Origin: Hormiphora californensis | Lineage: Eukaryota; Ctenophora; Tentaculata; Cydippida; Pleurobrachiidae | Length of the DNA stretch: 64,000 nucleotides | Direction of reading: 5' to 3' | Assembly: GCA_020137815.1 (NCBI GenBank) | Contig: CM035361.1 | Location: forward strand, 6,236,631 to 6,300,630 | Part shown: one piece after another, positions 11,066-24,900 of the stretch | Layout: every line of letters starts with the position of its first letter | How positions within the stretch are numbered: the stretch's first letter is position 1 | Made by a program: the position numbers and the translations under genes | Notes under the pieces: generated by a model | The model's input: the letters and a program-made list of their open reading frames with translations, nothing else | What the model was told of the DNA's origin: nothing | Database searches by the model: none

Positions 11066-11425
11066 ACAGAGACAGAGACAGAGACAGAGACAAGAGACAA
11101 AAAAAAAATGGAAAAACCAGAGACAGAGACAGAGAAAACAAAAGGCGGGAAAAAACAGAGGACAGAACAGAAGGACAGAGACGGGGGGGGGGGGGGGGGG
11201 GGGAAAAAAAAAAAAAAAAAAAAAAAAAAGACAGGGGAAAAACAAGAAGGAAAGGGCCCAAAAAAAAGGGAGCCCAAAAGGGACAGAGACCAGAGACAGG
11301 ACAGAGACAGAGAAAAAAAAACGGAGGACAGGAAGAGACCAGGGGACAGAGACAGAGAAAAAACGAGGGACGGGCGGACAGAAAAGAGACAGAGACAGAG
11401 ACAGAGACAGAGACAGAGACAACTG
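11066..11425. repeat. (GACAGA)n hexamer array with homopolymer corruption
   Basis: Clean ACAGAG repeats at both ends enclose a stretch with long G and A runs (11183-11229). The homopolymer runs resemble the artefact at 55140-56975 and are probably not real. Confidence 0.85.
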
Positions 11426-11697
11426 TCTCGCGATATAGACCCCATCTGAGCGCACTGTCGCAAGCTCATTTGAGAATCAAATCGGGGTCTAGTGCCGCCA
11501 GACAGGAGTATCAGTCATCAGAGTATGTATGTACGTATGTATTGTGTACAGAGTAGGGGAGTTGTGTATGAAAAAGGAAGTCAATACGTCAGAGCTGTTA
11601 TTTGCTTTTAGCCTGCTAGCCTGAACTGAGTTGAGTTTGATGTGTATACTATAATAATAACAACATATCCTAGTATAGCTGTACTTGCCCTGCAACG

Positions 11698-11977
11698 CAT
11701 TCTTTTCAAGGAGTTTGTATTTTAGCATTCTTTTCAAGGAGTTTGTATTTTAGCATTCTTTTCAAGGAGTTTGTATTTTAGCATTCTTTTCAAGGAGTTT
11801 GTATTTTAGCATTCTTTTCAAGGAGTTTGTATTTTAGCATTCTTTTCAGGAGTTTGTATTTTTAGCATTCTTTTCAAGGAGTTTGTATTTTAGCATTCTT
11901 TTCAAGGAGTTTGTATTTTAGCATTCTTTTCAAGGAGTTTGTATTTTAGCATTCTTTTCAAGGAGTTTGTATTTTAG
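11698..11977. repeat. 28-bp minisatellite, 10 copies
   Basis: Unit GCATTCTTTTCAAGGAGTTT followed by GTATTTTA, about ten near-identical copies. Intergenic. Confidence 0.95.
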
Positions 11978-12829
11978 CCATGTCGATCCGATAGGTACTT
12001 TTTTGTTCGACACTCCTTCTTTTCCTCGATCATCGAAGGCAAAAACTATCCGAAGTATTTTCAGCAGTATGAATTATCCAGCTTATATTTCCGTTCCTTT
12101 TGTTTTTGCTTTTTCCTTTTGTTGACTCCGTATATATCTTCCATTGTCTTCCATGAATATGACAAAAGGAAGTTGAGTCAACAAAAGAATAGTGTCAGCT
12201 GTCAGTCCCTCCATACAATGTCATTCTTCGAGTTTATATAGATCTGCTTAGAGCTTAGAAAATTAGCCGGGCTTTGTTTAGCTGTTATATTTAGAAGGAA
12301 ATTCTCACATTCGTGCATCGTTCAATATAGTATAGTATACAATTATTATACGTGTTCTGTAATTGTAGTAGTGTTTTGTTAATTGTTGTAGTAGTGGGAA
12401 TATATATATGGTAGCTGAGTAACATACTAACACAGTATATTATCTGACCAATATGGTTTCTAAAAGTTGCGCCTTTATATTTTATCTACCAGTTATATCT
12501 ATATCCGCTTTGTGGTCTGATCCTGATCTACTATACAGAAGATTTCGGGCACGTGTCCGCGTTATAGACACACGTGTGTTTACCTCAACGATCTAGCTCA
12601 CCACTACTACTTATACTATCAGTGCTCTTTGTTTTGCGTACTGGGTTTTTGAAACCAATAGTAGAGTAGGTAGTCTTTGGGCACGTTGCGCACAGCTCTG
12701 TGTTCGAACACAGGCAAGAATAGTCCGTTCACACAGGTTTCACACGGCCGTTAACACAGGTTTTTACTTTAGTTTATAAATGATCGCAGTTGATTTTTTT
12801 TTGCTCTAGCCTCTATCAAAAGAGAGCAA

Positions 12830-13095
12830 AAGCGGGAGAGCGGAGAGAGGGGAGAGAGAGAGAGCGAGAGACAGCGAGAGCGCGAGAGAGAGAGAGAGCG
12901 AGCGAGAGCTCGAGAGCTAGAGCAGAGATAGAGAGATAGAGCTCTTCCTCAGATAAGAGCGAGTAGAGGATCATGCTCGCTTCTATGAGATCTCTCTCTC
13001 TCTCTTCTCTCTCTTTCTCTCTCTCCTCTCCTCTCTCTCTCTAACCTCTCTCTCTCTCTCCCTCTCTCTCCCTCTCTCTCCCTCTCCCTCCCTCT
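12830..13095. repeat. (GA)n followed by (CT)n, inverted purine/pyrimidine tracts
   Basis: A GAGAGA/GCGAGA tract to about 12945 is followed, after a short spacer, by a TCTCTC/CCCTCTCT tract. The two could pair. Confidence 0.85.
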
Positions 13096-13376
13096 CACAC
13101 TCTCTGCCCACACCACACTACTAAACATGACGAATGACTTTGAAAATGTGGCACCAGCTGGTTCCATACCTCTCACGAGGCAGAACTATAAACGACTTCC
13201 TTTGTTTTCCGACTCGCGAGGCATCTGTTTTCTGTATACACAATAGAGAACTGAAAAGAGTTATAAACAACAGACTTGATAATGTAAAACATTACTATGC
13301 AGATGCACTATAAACATGTGTAAAAAACAAATAGTGACTGGACTACGTCGGGACGTGATATAAAGGATTGATTTCA

Positions 13377-13555
13377 GACGCACTAAAAACGTAATAGTCA
13401 CAAAGCAAAGCGTCTGAAAGTTGAATGTTTGAAAGCGCTATTCCGTCTAAACACTGCTTTGAAAACCAGGAATTTATCGAAACGTAACCTTTATAAAGCT
13501 TTTTCAATTAAGTTTTTGATGCGTCTGTTACGTTTTTAGTACGTCTGTAGGGCGT
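13377..13555. repeat. Inverted repeat with AGACG(C/T)ACTAAAAACGTAA arms
   Basis: The arm at 13377-13397 is complementary to 13535-13555. GCGTCTGTAGGG words are duplicated just outside. It may be a small foldback element. Confidence 0.5.
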
Positions 13556-14290
13556 CTGTAGGGCGTCTGAACTACGGCTTGTTAGGACGTATTTTTTATG
13601 TCTCTAGTTGTCTTTAGTGTGTCTCAAGCGATGGCGTCTCAAGCGATTACATCTGGATTAAGTTTTTGTCCTGACATAGTTTTCCGCAAATACGTTTTTG
13701 CCGTAGCACTGCAGATTTGTACTGGCCAGAGTTGTTATATTTAATAGTGGCCATCAGTTGCATAATAGTGGCTAGAGTTGTGCGGGTGACCAATAACATG
13801 TTGGTGTGTGTTTGGCTAGGTTTAGATTACACTCATGAATATCTAACAAGTTCTCGATAATCGATATATCATAGTTCTCAGTTCACTCAACGTGATCTAT
13901 AAACTAGCATGCCTCCCCTTTTGTTCCACATGCTATAACTACAACAGTTGTCATAATTATTATATCTTTTAAGAGAGAACATGATGATGAATAAGATGAA
14001 CTAGGAGCTATATATAACTCCTGTATAATAGTAAACGAAATGAACCAAGACGCCCGCGTGCATCTATAATTTATTCATTTGGTGCAGCTGTGAGGAGCTC
14101 TCAGCTCTAGCTCACTCCCCAGTCACCGGCCAATAAATATATTCATAACCCACTTCTTTTCCACTTCTTTTATTTTCAGAGAGGGAGGGGGTGGGGTTCA
14201 GCTGATCCAGGAAAACTTTGTGTGTAGAAAAGCAGTTGTTGCGAGCTTATAGTCTGTTGGGCGAGAGAGTTAACGGGAAAGGAAGGGAGG

Positions 14291-14291
<1 letters not shown>

Positions 14292-14356
<65 letters not shown>

Positions 14357-14559
14357 GAGAGAGAGAGATAGAAGGATAGCTAGGGAGAGGAAGAGAGAGA
14401 GACGAAGGATAGCTAGGGAGAGGGAGAAAGATAGAGGGAGAGCTAATGGATTCAACACGGGGAAATCGAGAAAAGCGTTGGAGAGACCAACTAGGCGCTA
14501 GCTTCAGCTTGGGCAAAGACAGTTATATAAAGAACGGGAGAGAGCAAGCATTTAGAAAG

Positions 14560-14612
<53 letters not shown>

Positions 14613-14902
14613 CTATCCCTCTCCTTACTTGATATAACAATCTTTCCAGGGGAGGGAGCTTTGGGGAGGGAGAGCTGGATAGAACAGGGAGAGAGCGTTT
14701 GGAGGGAGAGAGAGGTAGAGAGAGGGAGAGAGAGGGAGGGAGAGGGAGAGAGAGAGGGAGAGAGAGGGAGAGAGAGGGAGAGAGAGGGAGAGGGAGGGAT
14801 CACGGAGAGAGAGAGGGAGAGAGAGAGGGAGAGGGAGAGAGAGAGAGAGAGAGAGAGAGGGATGGAGAGGGAGAGAGAGGGAGAGAGAGGGAGGGAGAGA
14901 GG

Positions 14903-14935
<33 letters not shown>

Positions 14936-14955
14936 GGAGAGGGAGAGCTGACTTG
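14292..14955. repeat. Alternating (GA)n and (CT)n tracts
   Basis: Pure (GA)n at 14292-14370, (CT)n at 14562-14610 and a long GAGAGGGA-type tract at 14700-14950. Long low-complexity frames here are not genes. Confidence 0.95.
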
Positions 14956-15015
14956 TTAGAATAGGAGAGATAGGAGAGGTGCGGAGAGAGGTGTGCTAAA
15001 GCACAGCTCAGACTA

Positions 15016-15085
15016 ATGGGCGGGGAGGACCTTGTGGAAGAGGCGCCCCCATTACGCCTCTTCCACAAGGTCCTCCTCCACCCAT
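15016..15085. repeat. Perfect 20-bp-arm hairpin
   Basis: AGGACCTTGTGGAAGAGGCG at 15026-15045 is exactly complementary to 15055-15074 with a 9-nt loop, and ATGGG(C/T)GG extends the stem outward. Confidence 0.85.
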
Positions 15086-16106
15086 TATATCACGTGATGA
15101 ACACATCTCTATTTTGGATTAGCCAATGGGAGAGCTGTATTCCCTCGTTCTTCAAGCTCATTGGCCAGACGCTTATCACTAGCCTGCACAGACAGCTCTC
15201 TCTCTCGTTCTTAACTCACCCAGCAAGCTGCCTTCGCTCAGTTCTTCAAGTCCTTCCCTACCTTTCCCTTTAACTAAGTTGCTATGGCAACGCTAAGTAA
15301 CTTAGTTTTCCACGTGCCGAATTCTAACTCTATTATTTTTTGTTACTTTTTTTATAAGTTATTAAAACAAAGCCCACGTGTTGATTTATCGTCACATCCG
15401 CCCGCGACGTGTTTGATCTATAACATAATTTAGCATTAGATCATACTTCAACGATTCAGAATATTTGACATTATTTCAGCTTATATATTATTGAATAGCT
15501 CTTTTATCTGTATATTTTCTTTATATATTTTATTTATATATTTTATCTATGATCCCAACAAATAATCGCTTCACTTCCTGTAGTATGACCAGTGACCACA
15601 CGTGAGGAGAGGGTACACTGTTCCATGAGGACATGTGGGAAGATTACTACAACTCTCGCTCTCTCTCTAATAACAGATAAGATTCTACAACTCTCTCTCT
15701 CTCTCTCTCTCTAATAACAGATAAATCTCCACATTCCATATTTACAGGAATAACTTTGCGTTTGAATTGTTGCCATTATTGCCAATGCTCTGACCACAGT
15801 TTGAAAGAAATGATAATAGGGTCAATGCTCTGACAAGTGACAGTGCCATTATATGCTCACATGCCCCAACTACCGCTAATGACCACGGCGATCTAACGAT
15901 CTCAATAACCTTCTCAAATCTTGGCTGTTTGCCAATGATTTAGAGCGTCGTGGTGGTGGCTGGGGCAGGAGTGTGGTGGGTCCGGTATTGTATGGTTACC
16001 ATGGTTACCGTGTGTGGTAACCATGACGACCATATATAGCCACCCGTGAGTGGTAATCAGTACTACAATTTCCACACAATCCTGTTTCTCTTTTTAAAAC
16101 TGCTTT

Positions 16107-16166
16107 GGTAACGAAATTACCCCTCGCAGAGGCTTCAGATCGTGCCTGCGAGGTAAATTCGCTACC
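16107..16166. other. Hairpin of the CCTCGCAG family
   Basis: GGTAACGAA...CCCTCGCAG pairs with CTGCGAGG...TTCGCTACC across a short loop. It shares the CTCGCAG core with the cloverleaf element at 1786-1998 but has an unrelated stem. Confidence 0.55.
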
Positions 16167-16449
16167 CAGGAAGCAAATCGTTTTCCGAACTCGTTAACAA
16201 ATTTTCTCCATTTCTGTGTTTATCAGCCATCCCTGCAGGCTTGGTAACCACGCACACCAGGACATACAGTGTATTATATATATATATTATACACATGTCA
16301 CACAATGTTTATTCACTGAACGTGTGTGTGTGTTTATTGTAGTACTGAGCTAAACCATGCCCAGTCCTGTTCGTCCGTTACAAACAAACAAACCGACAGA
16401 CATGAACATCCACTTTTTCAGAGTTTTAACAATCTTTTATTGTTTTCAG

Positions 16450-19400
16450 AACTTGCAGTCACCGGTGCTGTTTTTGTAAACAAATCCACGGGTGGTGACA
16501 GTGAGAAACTCACGTGTGCTCTAACCACCCCTACCGGGTGGGGAATCTAAAACGGTGACCCTTGCGATCACTGATTATGATAGTAAAACTGACACTTGGA
16601 CCTGGGATAAAGGTGCAGATCCCACACGTGAAACTACCAGTAGCAACATAAATGTAGAAGCAAACACGGTAGTTGCTAACACCATTAGTGTGACATTTAG
16701 CCCGCCTGTCAACTTGGAGGAAACCAAGTCGTACAAGTGTGTGGTGAATGTGTATGATCCTGATGATCTTGATACCGCTGAGGCGACAGATTCTGCTCTG
16801 GTTTATCTTCAGAAAATTGGTAAGTTTTCGTCAACAAAATCTGGTTTGAATTATCGAATATTCGAGATAAAACTTTTCCAGCACTCCCTCAATCACCATA
16901 ATTAAAATAGGGCTCATAACTTACTATCAGTGCTGCTTGCAGTCAAAATACGGTATCGCGAAATGAGACACACACGTTGCATAACGCGCGGCAAAAAGTT
17001 CATGTGTCAGCACGTACTAGCGTTCTGATTGGCCACGGTTGCGCGTCGTCTTACTGTATCTTCGTTTTCCATTACCGTTTTCCCACTACAAGCGACCGTG
17101 TAAACCTTGTAACCCCTTATTTGATATCGTTCCCTCTAATAACGCATAACTTATACCTTGTAACCCCCTTGTCCAGATCGCTTATCATTATTCGAGACTA
17201 ATCCACAATCACTACATTTTCACTCGTAGCAACACTCTGTTATTATAGGACTCTTGCTCGACACTATCTCAGCACGATGAGAATTATTGTAAATGAGGGT
17301 TAGCTAGAAAGCATCAAGTATGACTCATAAATCCTAAACTTTTTCAGATTTGGTACTGTCCGATCCTACGGATAACAACGACAAAAACTTCTACACAATC
17401 GGAAAAGACATAGTCTTGACTCCTTACGGCAATGACAAGTATGACATCAAAGATACATCAACTTGTACATTTGTTGGTGTAACGAATGGTGATACTCAAT
17501 ACAAGGACAACAAGTTCACAGTAAGTAAAGTTTCAGTATTTTTGAATCACTATGATTTTTACCAAAAACTGGCCAGATAATGTTGGTTTGGTAATACGAG
17601 TGCATTAATAACAATAATAATTTACAGCTGCCTAAAGATAGTGGTAAAAATGGAGACACTGTAAAAACATTAACCTGTACCCTTAACTTTGATGGCGCCG
17701 GAGATTTAGAAGTTACCTTGACCGAGACGATAAATTTTGCAGGTACATGAATTATTTTAATTGGTATATATGACTGGTACATGAGCATATTACACGACCG
17801 GGAGGGTAAATGGGAAACAGCCAAATGTTGCTAATGAAGTTAACTCCAAATGTTTAAGTTCAAATATTAATTTTAGCTATTGCCTATTTAGCTAACCTTT
17901 ACAACTCTAATTTCAGACGATTGTAAGGAAGGCCAGTTTTACAACACAACAGATGGTGTCAATATATGTGAAAATTGCCCCAACAATGAGTACAAGAAGG
18001 ATGGAGATTCGCAGTACGATGCATGCCGATACTGTGGACCTGGACAACAGCCGAAAGCAAATACGGACGGAGGTTCCACAGTATGTGAAGATTGCACCAT
18101 AGGGGTAAGAATTTTAATTGAATTAAATGAAGCCGCCTAGTTCGTTCCTCCATTTTATATAGTTTGTGTAAGTGTCATTTAATCTAACACCTCCCACCAT
18201 ACAGAACTACTCCTTTTTAATCTAACACCTTCTCCCACCATACAGAACTACTCCTTTTTAATCTAACACCTTCTCCATACAGAACTACTCCTTTTTAATC
18301 TAACACCTTCTCCCACCATACAGAACTACTCCTTTTTAATCTAACACCTCCCACCATACAGAACTACTCCTTTTTAATATAACACCTTCTCCATACAGAA
18401 CTACTCCTTTTTAATCTAACACCTCCCACCATACAGAACTACTCCTTTTTAATCTAACACCTTCTCCCACCATACAGAACTACTCCTTTTTAATCTAACA
18501 CCTTCTCCATACAGAACTACTCCACGGGCCTCACAGTGTGTAAACAATGCCCTGCTGGAAGTTACACGGATAAAGTAAAAGAGTCAACTTGCATTCAATG
18601 TCCTAAAGGATCCTATCAAACTGTGGCCGGTGAAGGGATGTGTGTTCTATGTCCAGCTGGCACGTACAGTAGCACATTAGGGTCTGCTGATTGCACTGCA
18701 TGCTACGGAACGTAAGTTGCTCATCATGTCACTATAATTAATACTCTAATTAAAAGCTAGTTAATTCACTAATTTTGAGTTTTGTAAAAAAATATCCATC
18801 CGACATAAAATAGTTTCCACATTTCAGAGTAACAAAAGATGGCAAAGAATTGTCTGCTACGGATGCTAATGGAGGAATTGGTGGGACATCATGTAGATCG
18901 TGCACATACAACGAGTACTACAATGTAGACGCCAAGGCCTGTGTTCAATGTGGTGACGGAGAGATATCATACGGAACAGAATGCGACAAGTGCCCTCCCG
19001 GAACCAAATACAAGCTGGGTAGGTTGCACGTGCAATTTAAAAGAACCCACCCTGCAACCAAAGTGAAACCCCAACTCCCTCCCCTGCAACCAAACTAAAA
19101 CCCCAACTCCCTCCCTTGCAACCAAACTAAAACCCCAACTACCTCCCTTGCAACCAAACTAAAACCCCAACTACCTCCCTTTCAACCAAACTAAAACCCC
19201 AACTACCTCCCTTTCAACCAAACTAAAACCCCAACTCCCTCCCCTGCAACCAAACTAAAACCCCAACTCCCTCCCCTGCAACCAAACTAAAACCCCATCT
19301 ACCTCCCTTTCAACCAAACTAAAACCCCAACTCCCTCCTCTGCACAACCAAACTAAAACCCCAACTACCTCCCCTGCAACCAAACTAAAACCCCAACTCC

Positions 19401-21769
19401 CTCCCCTGCAACCAAACTAAAACCCCAACTCCCTCCCCTGCAACCAAACTAAAACCCCAACTCCCTCCCCTGCAACCAAACTAAAACCCCAACTACCTCC
19501 CTTTCAACCAAACTAAAACCCCAACTACCTCCCTTTCAACCAAACTAAAACCCCAACTCCCTCCCTTTCAACCAAACTAAAACCCCAACTCCCTCCCTTG
19601 CAACCAAACTAAAACCCCAACTCCCTCCCTTGCAACCAAACTAAAACCCCAACTCCCTCCCCTGCAACCAAACTAAAACCCCAACTCCCTCCCCTGCAAC
19701 CAAACTAAAACCCCAACTCCCTCCCTTTCAACCAAACTAAAACCCCAACTCCCTCCCCTGCAACCAAACTAAAACCCCAACTCCCTCCCCTGCAACCAAA
19801 CTAAAACCCCAACTACCTCCCTTTCAACCAAACTAAAACCCCAACTACCTCCCTTTCAACCAAACTAAAACCCCAACTACCTCCCTTTCAACCAAACTAA
19901 AACCCCAACTCCCTCCCCTGCAACCAAACTAAAACCCCAACTCCCTCCCCTGCAACCAAACTAAAACCCCATCTACCTCCCTTTCAACCAAACTAAAACC
20001 CCAACTCCCTCCTCTGCACAACCAAACTAAAACCCCAACTACCTCCCCTGCAACCAAACTAAAACCCCAACTACCTCCCTTTCAACCAAACTAAAACCCC
20101 AACTCCCTCCCTTTCAACCAAACTAAAACCCCAACTACCTCCCCACCAGAAACCACAACCGAAACCCCTAACGCCAACAACGGCTATTGATACAACGTAT
20201 ACTACGTCCTGCGAGGCATGTCCGGCTGGTTCCTACCAAGAACACACCAGGCAGCACGGAATGCAGTGTGTGTTCAATGGAGAACGGGGAATACCAAACA
20301 GAATCTGGATTCCATGTACTGCCTTGTTGCCCAGCCAGGATACTATCTTACTTCTAATTCCGGTAAGAAGTTATCAGACCCCGATTTACCGGGATGCACT
20401 ATTAATCAATAGTGGTAAAATTCCCTACCATATTATTCATTTGCGTAGCTTAGGGAATTTTAAATTAACCATCAAACTCTCTATCAATAAATTCACTACC
20501 AAACTAACAATAAAACTATCTCTACGAACAATTAATTTACTAAATCAAATTAAACTAACACTAATATAACCATATCAGCCATCTCTCCCTTCTTACCTAG
20601 CTCGACCCCATAACAACTCTCCCATCTCTCCCTTCTTGCCTAGCTCGACCCCATAACAACTCTCCCATCTCTCCCTTCTTGCCTAGCTCGACCCCATAAC
20701 AACTCTCCCATCTCTCCCTTCTTGCCTAGCTCGACCCCCTTTCCGTGCGGTTAGAACACATAACAACTCTCTCTCTCCCTTCTTGCCTAGCTCGACCCAT
20801 AACATAACAACTCTCCCCCTCCCAGAGGTGCCAGTGAAATGTCCCAAGAACTCATATACCTCCCTTCTTGCCTAGCTCGACCCATAACATAACAACTCTC
20901 CCCCTTCCCTCCTTCCAGAGGTGCCAGTGAAATGTCCCAAGAACTCCCTTCTTGCCTAGCTCGACCCATAACATAACAACTCTCCCCCTCCTTCCAGAGG
21001 TGCCAGTGAAATGTCCCATCTCTCCCTTCTTGCCTAGCTCGACCCATAACATAACAACTCTCCCCCTCCTCCCTTCTTGCCTAGCTCGACCCATAACATA
21101 ACTACTCTCCCCCTCCTCCCAGAGGTGCCAGTGAAATGTCCCAATAGAACACAACTCTCCCCCTCCTCCCAGAAGTGCCTAGCTCGACCCATAACATAAC
21201 AACTCTCTTCCAGAGGTGCCAGTGAAATGTCCCATCTCTCCCTTCTTGCCTAGCTCGACCCATAACATAACAACTCCCCCCCTCCTTCAGAGGTGCCAGT
21301 GAAATGTCCCAAGAACTCATACTCCTCGGGTGGAACGGGCCAGTGTACCACCTGCGACGCAACAAGATACGAATACACGAAGGATGAGGGTTCAAGTTAT
21401 TGTAAAACGTGTCCCTTGTCACTGGATGGTGATGGGAACTGCGGAGGTAAGAGAGTGGGGGAGAGATAGATAGATAGCGAAAGGTAGAGAGAGAGAGAGA
21501 GAGAGAGGACGACACGAGGAGAGAGAGAGAGAGACCTGAGAGAGACTCACGAGAGACCGAGAGAGCCAGAGAGAGAATCGAGAGAAGAGAGCAGAGTTGA
21601 CGAGAGAGCGAGCAGCGAGAGAAGAGCACACGATTGGAGCAGTGACCAAGAGAGAGAACAGAGATTCCCGAGTAGAGCCCTAGGACGAGAGACGCCATGA
21701 ATGCCCAAAGATCGAGCTGATACAATAGAAGGAAGGCGAGACCCACGAGACGAGACGAGAGAGAGAGAC

Positions 21770-21855
<86 letters not shown>

Positions 21856-21867
21856 TGAGAGAGAGAG

Positions 21868-21945
<78 letters not shown>

Positions 21946-24900
21946 AAGGGAGAGAGAGAGAGAGAAAGGTTGAGAAAGAAAGAAAGATAGAGAGAGAGCG
22001 CATACCCAATGTTACCATATATTCCTTTACAGCTACCTCGTGTGTTGAAAACGAAGTAAAAATTAGTGGAGTTGGGGATTACACCTTCCCTGCGACAAAG
22101 GCTGGAGTCACAGCAACTTTGGCTTGTGGTGTAAATACCACAGAGCTAGTTACCAGGTTAGCAGTTAACACCCCGTTACCATGGTTACCATGGTTAACAT
22201 GAGCTCAATAGCATAATGCACATAAAAAACCCTTATCTAATCAACTTCTTAATTACCTAATCAACTCCTAAATTATCTAATCAACTCCTAAATTATCTAA
22301 CCAACTCCTAAATTAGCTAATCAACTCCTCAATTAGCTAATCAACTCCTAAATTATCTAATCAACTCCTCAATTAGCTAATCAACTCCTTCTAACATCAC
22401 TCATCTACAGATATTGTCAAATAGATGGTTCATGGGGTGTAGTGAATAGCGGGGAATGCAACAGCAAATGGTCAGCTGATGTCAATGAGAAAGTGTCCCT
22501 ACTGGATGATGTGGATACGAATAACGAAACAGCGACAAACCTTGCAGTTGATAGCATTCAGGAGTTGGTAAGTAGAAATTCAGTGTTTTCCTAGGAATTA
22601 CAAAGATTTCTATACTGAATGCTATGGGATTACAGTTAATCCTGTTTCTGCGGATATATGCACATGCATTTACCCTCGTGAAAGCCTATGTTACACAATG
22701 TAATCGGCTTCAGCAGCAAAAGGCATAAGGCACAAAAACCGCTCAATTGCTAACTCTATATCTAATCAACTCTATTAGCTAATGTCTTCTAACATCATCT
22801 CTACAGATTGTCAAATCAGATGTTCATGGGGTGTGGCTAACATGGCAATTTTGTAACTAGCTAATGGGAGTCTGATTTAAAGACGCCTGGATACATGGGT
22901 GAAAAATACGTGGGATCTGCATACTCACTTGAGATGAGTGATCCTAGGGGGTATGATATCAGGTTTGGTAGGATTAATCAAGATTCTAGGAGTGTAGATT
23001 CTATCATGGGTTGTGAGATCAATAGGATTAGATCATGATTTGATAGGACTAGAATTTAGGGATAGAAATTAACTAGGATGGGGGGATTCAAAGGTTCAAC
23101 CTTTTCCATATTTAGAGGGATTTATTCTTGACCATTGTTCGAAGCCTCCTCCCGAACAAACAACATTATTCATTGTTAAATCATATAAATTCATTATACT
23201 TATTTCATGAAAATTTCAGGTAAAAGAGAATGCTGCAGAGATGGCTGCGAAGGATTTGGGAAACATTGCTGTGTCAGTAGACTCCCTCATTGAAAAGATG
23301 GAAGTCGTGGACAATACCACTGTAAGTTCTTTCACTCAAAACATGATCAATAAAACACAAATATCTGGCAAAAATTAATTCATTATATATCGTTCTTTTT
23401 ATTTCAATTTCTTTTAGGCCGAAGGTCTTGTCGGAACGATGGGAGGTCTTGCCAGCGCCAGTAACGAGGTTTTCCAGTCAATAGATGATGCTACGAAGGC
23501 TAAAATGGTGGAGAATGTTGCCAAACTTGCCAGCAAGCTCTCTGAGGATTCGGAGGAGATTCAAACCAGCTCCATCGCCATGGTAACTATGTTTTTTATT
23601 GTTGTCATGGCAACTATTTTTAATAGAATAATCAAATCACTCTTTGCAGGCTTTTGCTACATCTCACACAATAGCTATAGCTTTACTAATAAATCTCCCC
23701 CACTCCAGAAAAAGTACAGCAACGACTCATTGGAGGTTGGTAAGGCTGTCTCCCTGCCCCATCCCACAGGGAGCAGCAGTTCTGGGTCCAAGTTGAAAAT
23801 GAAAACCACACTGAAGTCAGCACCCTCTGTTGCTGTGTTCGATAAAACATCAGCCAATAAAATGTTTATTGCTCCAGTAAGTAGACTTGACTTTTTATCT
23901 ACTGTCTAGTCCACCCTACCCCAAAAAATATTAATTCAATCAGGGACCCGTAATCCGCAGCCTAATACATACGAATTGACACACCCCCATATAGATGGAT
24001 AATTAACTAATTAATTAATTGCATCTCCAGGTCGCCGAGGAGGAAGAACAGGGTTTCGGGACGACAACCCAGGAGCTCGATTCCGAGATTGTCAGTTTAG
24101 AATTCGGGGAATCTGATGAACTGTATTTTGAGCTGGAAATGGAGGTTGACACGTCAGCTGATAATTCTTCCAAGTAAGTAATTTTGTAAATAACTTTGCG
24201 CAGAAATTTTCGATTAGGTTATGGCTTACAAGTTTTGATTTGAAACTGAAAACTAAAATTTGGATGAAATAGAGAATGAAATAAAGTGTTTTGTTGGGAT
24301 TCCAGATAATCTAATTGCATGTCACTAAAAAGTTCTCTATATATCTCTAGGAATAACAACAGAACGTGCAAGTCGTACAGAACATCAACTTTAAAATGGT
24401 CAGCCGAGGGATGTGAGACAGTGGAAGGTACGAGCAACAGCGGGAAAGTGATTTACACGTGTAAATGTAATCATAACACTTCATTCGCTATTATTCTGGT
24501 AAGGATATTAAAATTATAATATTAAATTAATTGATAAATGTCAATTAGGTTTGATAATCTCACTCTCTATTTTTAATGAGCTCTTATAATAATCGGTGCT
24601 AAAATTATGTGATTGTTTATGTAACATATCCTCTCTCTCAGTCTGCATCGGATATTGAAGACACATCTCAGTCTACCGCTTCTACAATCCTCAACTCGAT
24701 AAACATCGCTTTCCTGTTCCTAACGATAATGTGCATCCTGCCCTTCAAACAGTTCAGGACCAGACGATTAATGGGTATGTGTAGCAAATCAATAAAATAA
24801 ACCCTAGCAACACCATAACAACACCCTAACAACACCCTAACAACACCCTATCAAGTATCAACTCCCTAACAACATCCTAACAACACCATAAAGACACCCT

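Larger units (their letters stand above)
11978..16449. other. Intergenic region, no gene identified
   Basis: Apart from the repeats and hairpins listed separately I see no exon with convincing splice sites. The 5' exon(s) of gene C, whose first visible exon needs a preceding phase-1 exon, should lie in or before this stretch but I could not find them. Confidence 0.6.

Noticed and set aside
10573-11469. Long frames through C-rich and GACAGA repeats, some crossing the N gap
   Set aside because: Low-complexity translation, includes N; no splice or codon signal.
14247-15068. Several long Ser/Leu or Arg/Glu frames
   Set aside because: Translations of (CT)n/(GA)n in all frames.
18181-20145. Regular repeats resembling a CRISPR array
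   Set aside because: No constant repeats with unique spacers, a eukaryotic intron context and no cas genes; these are minisatellites.
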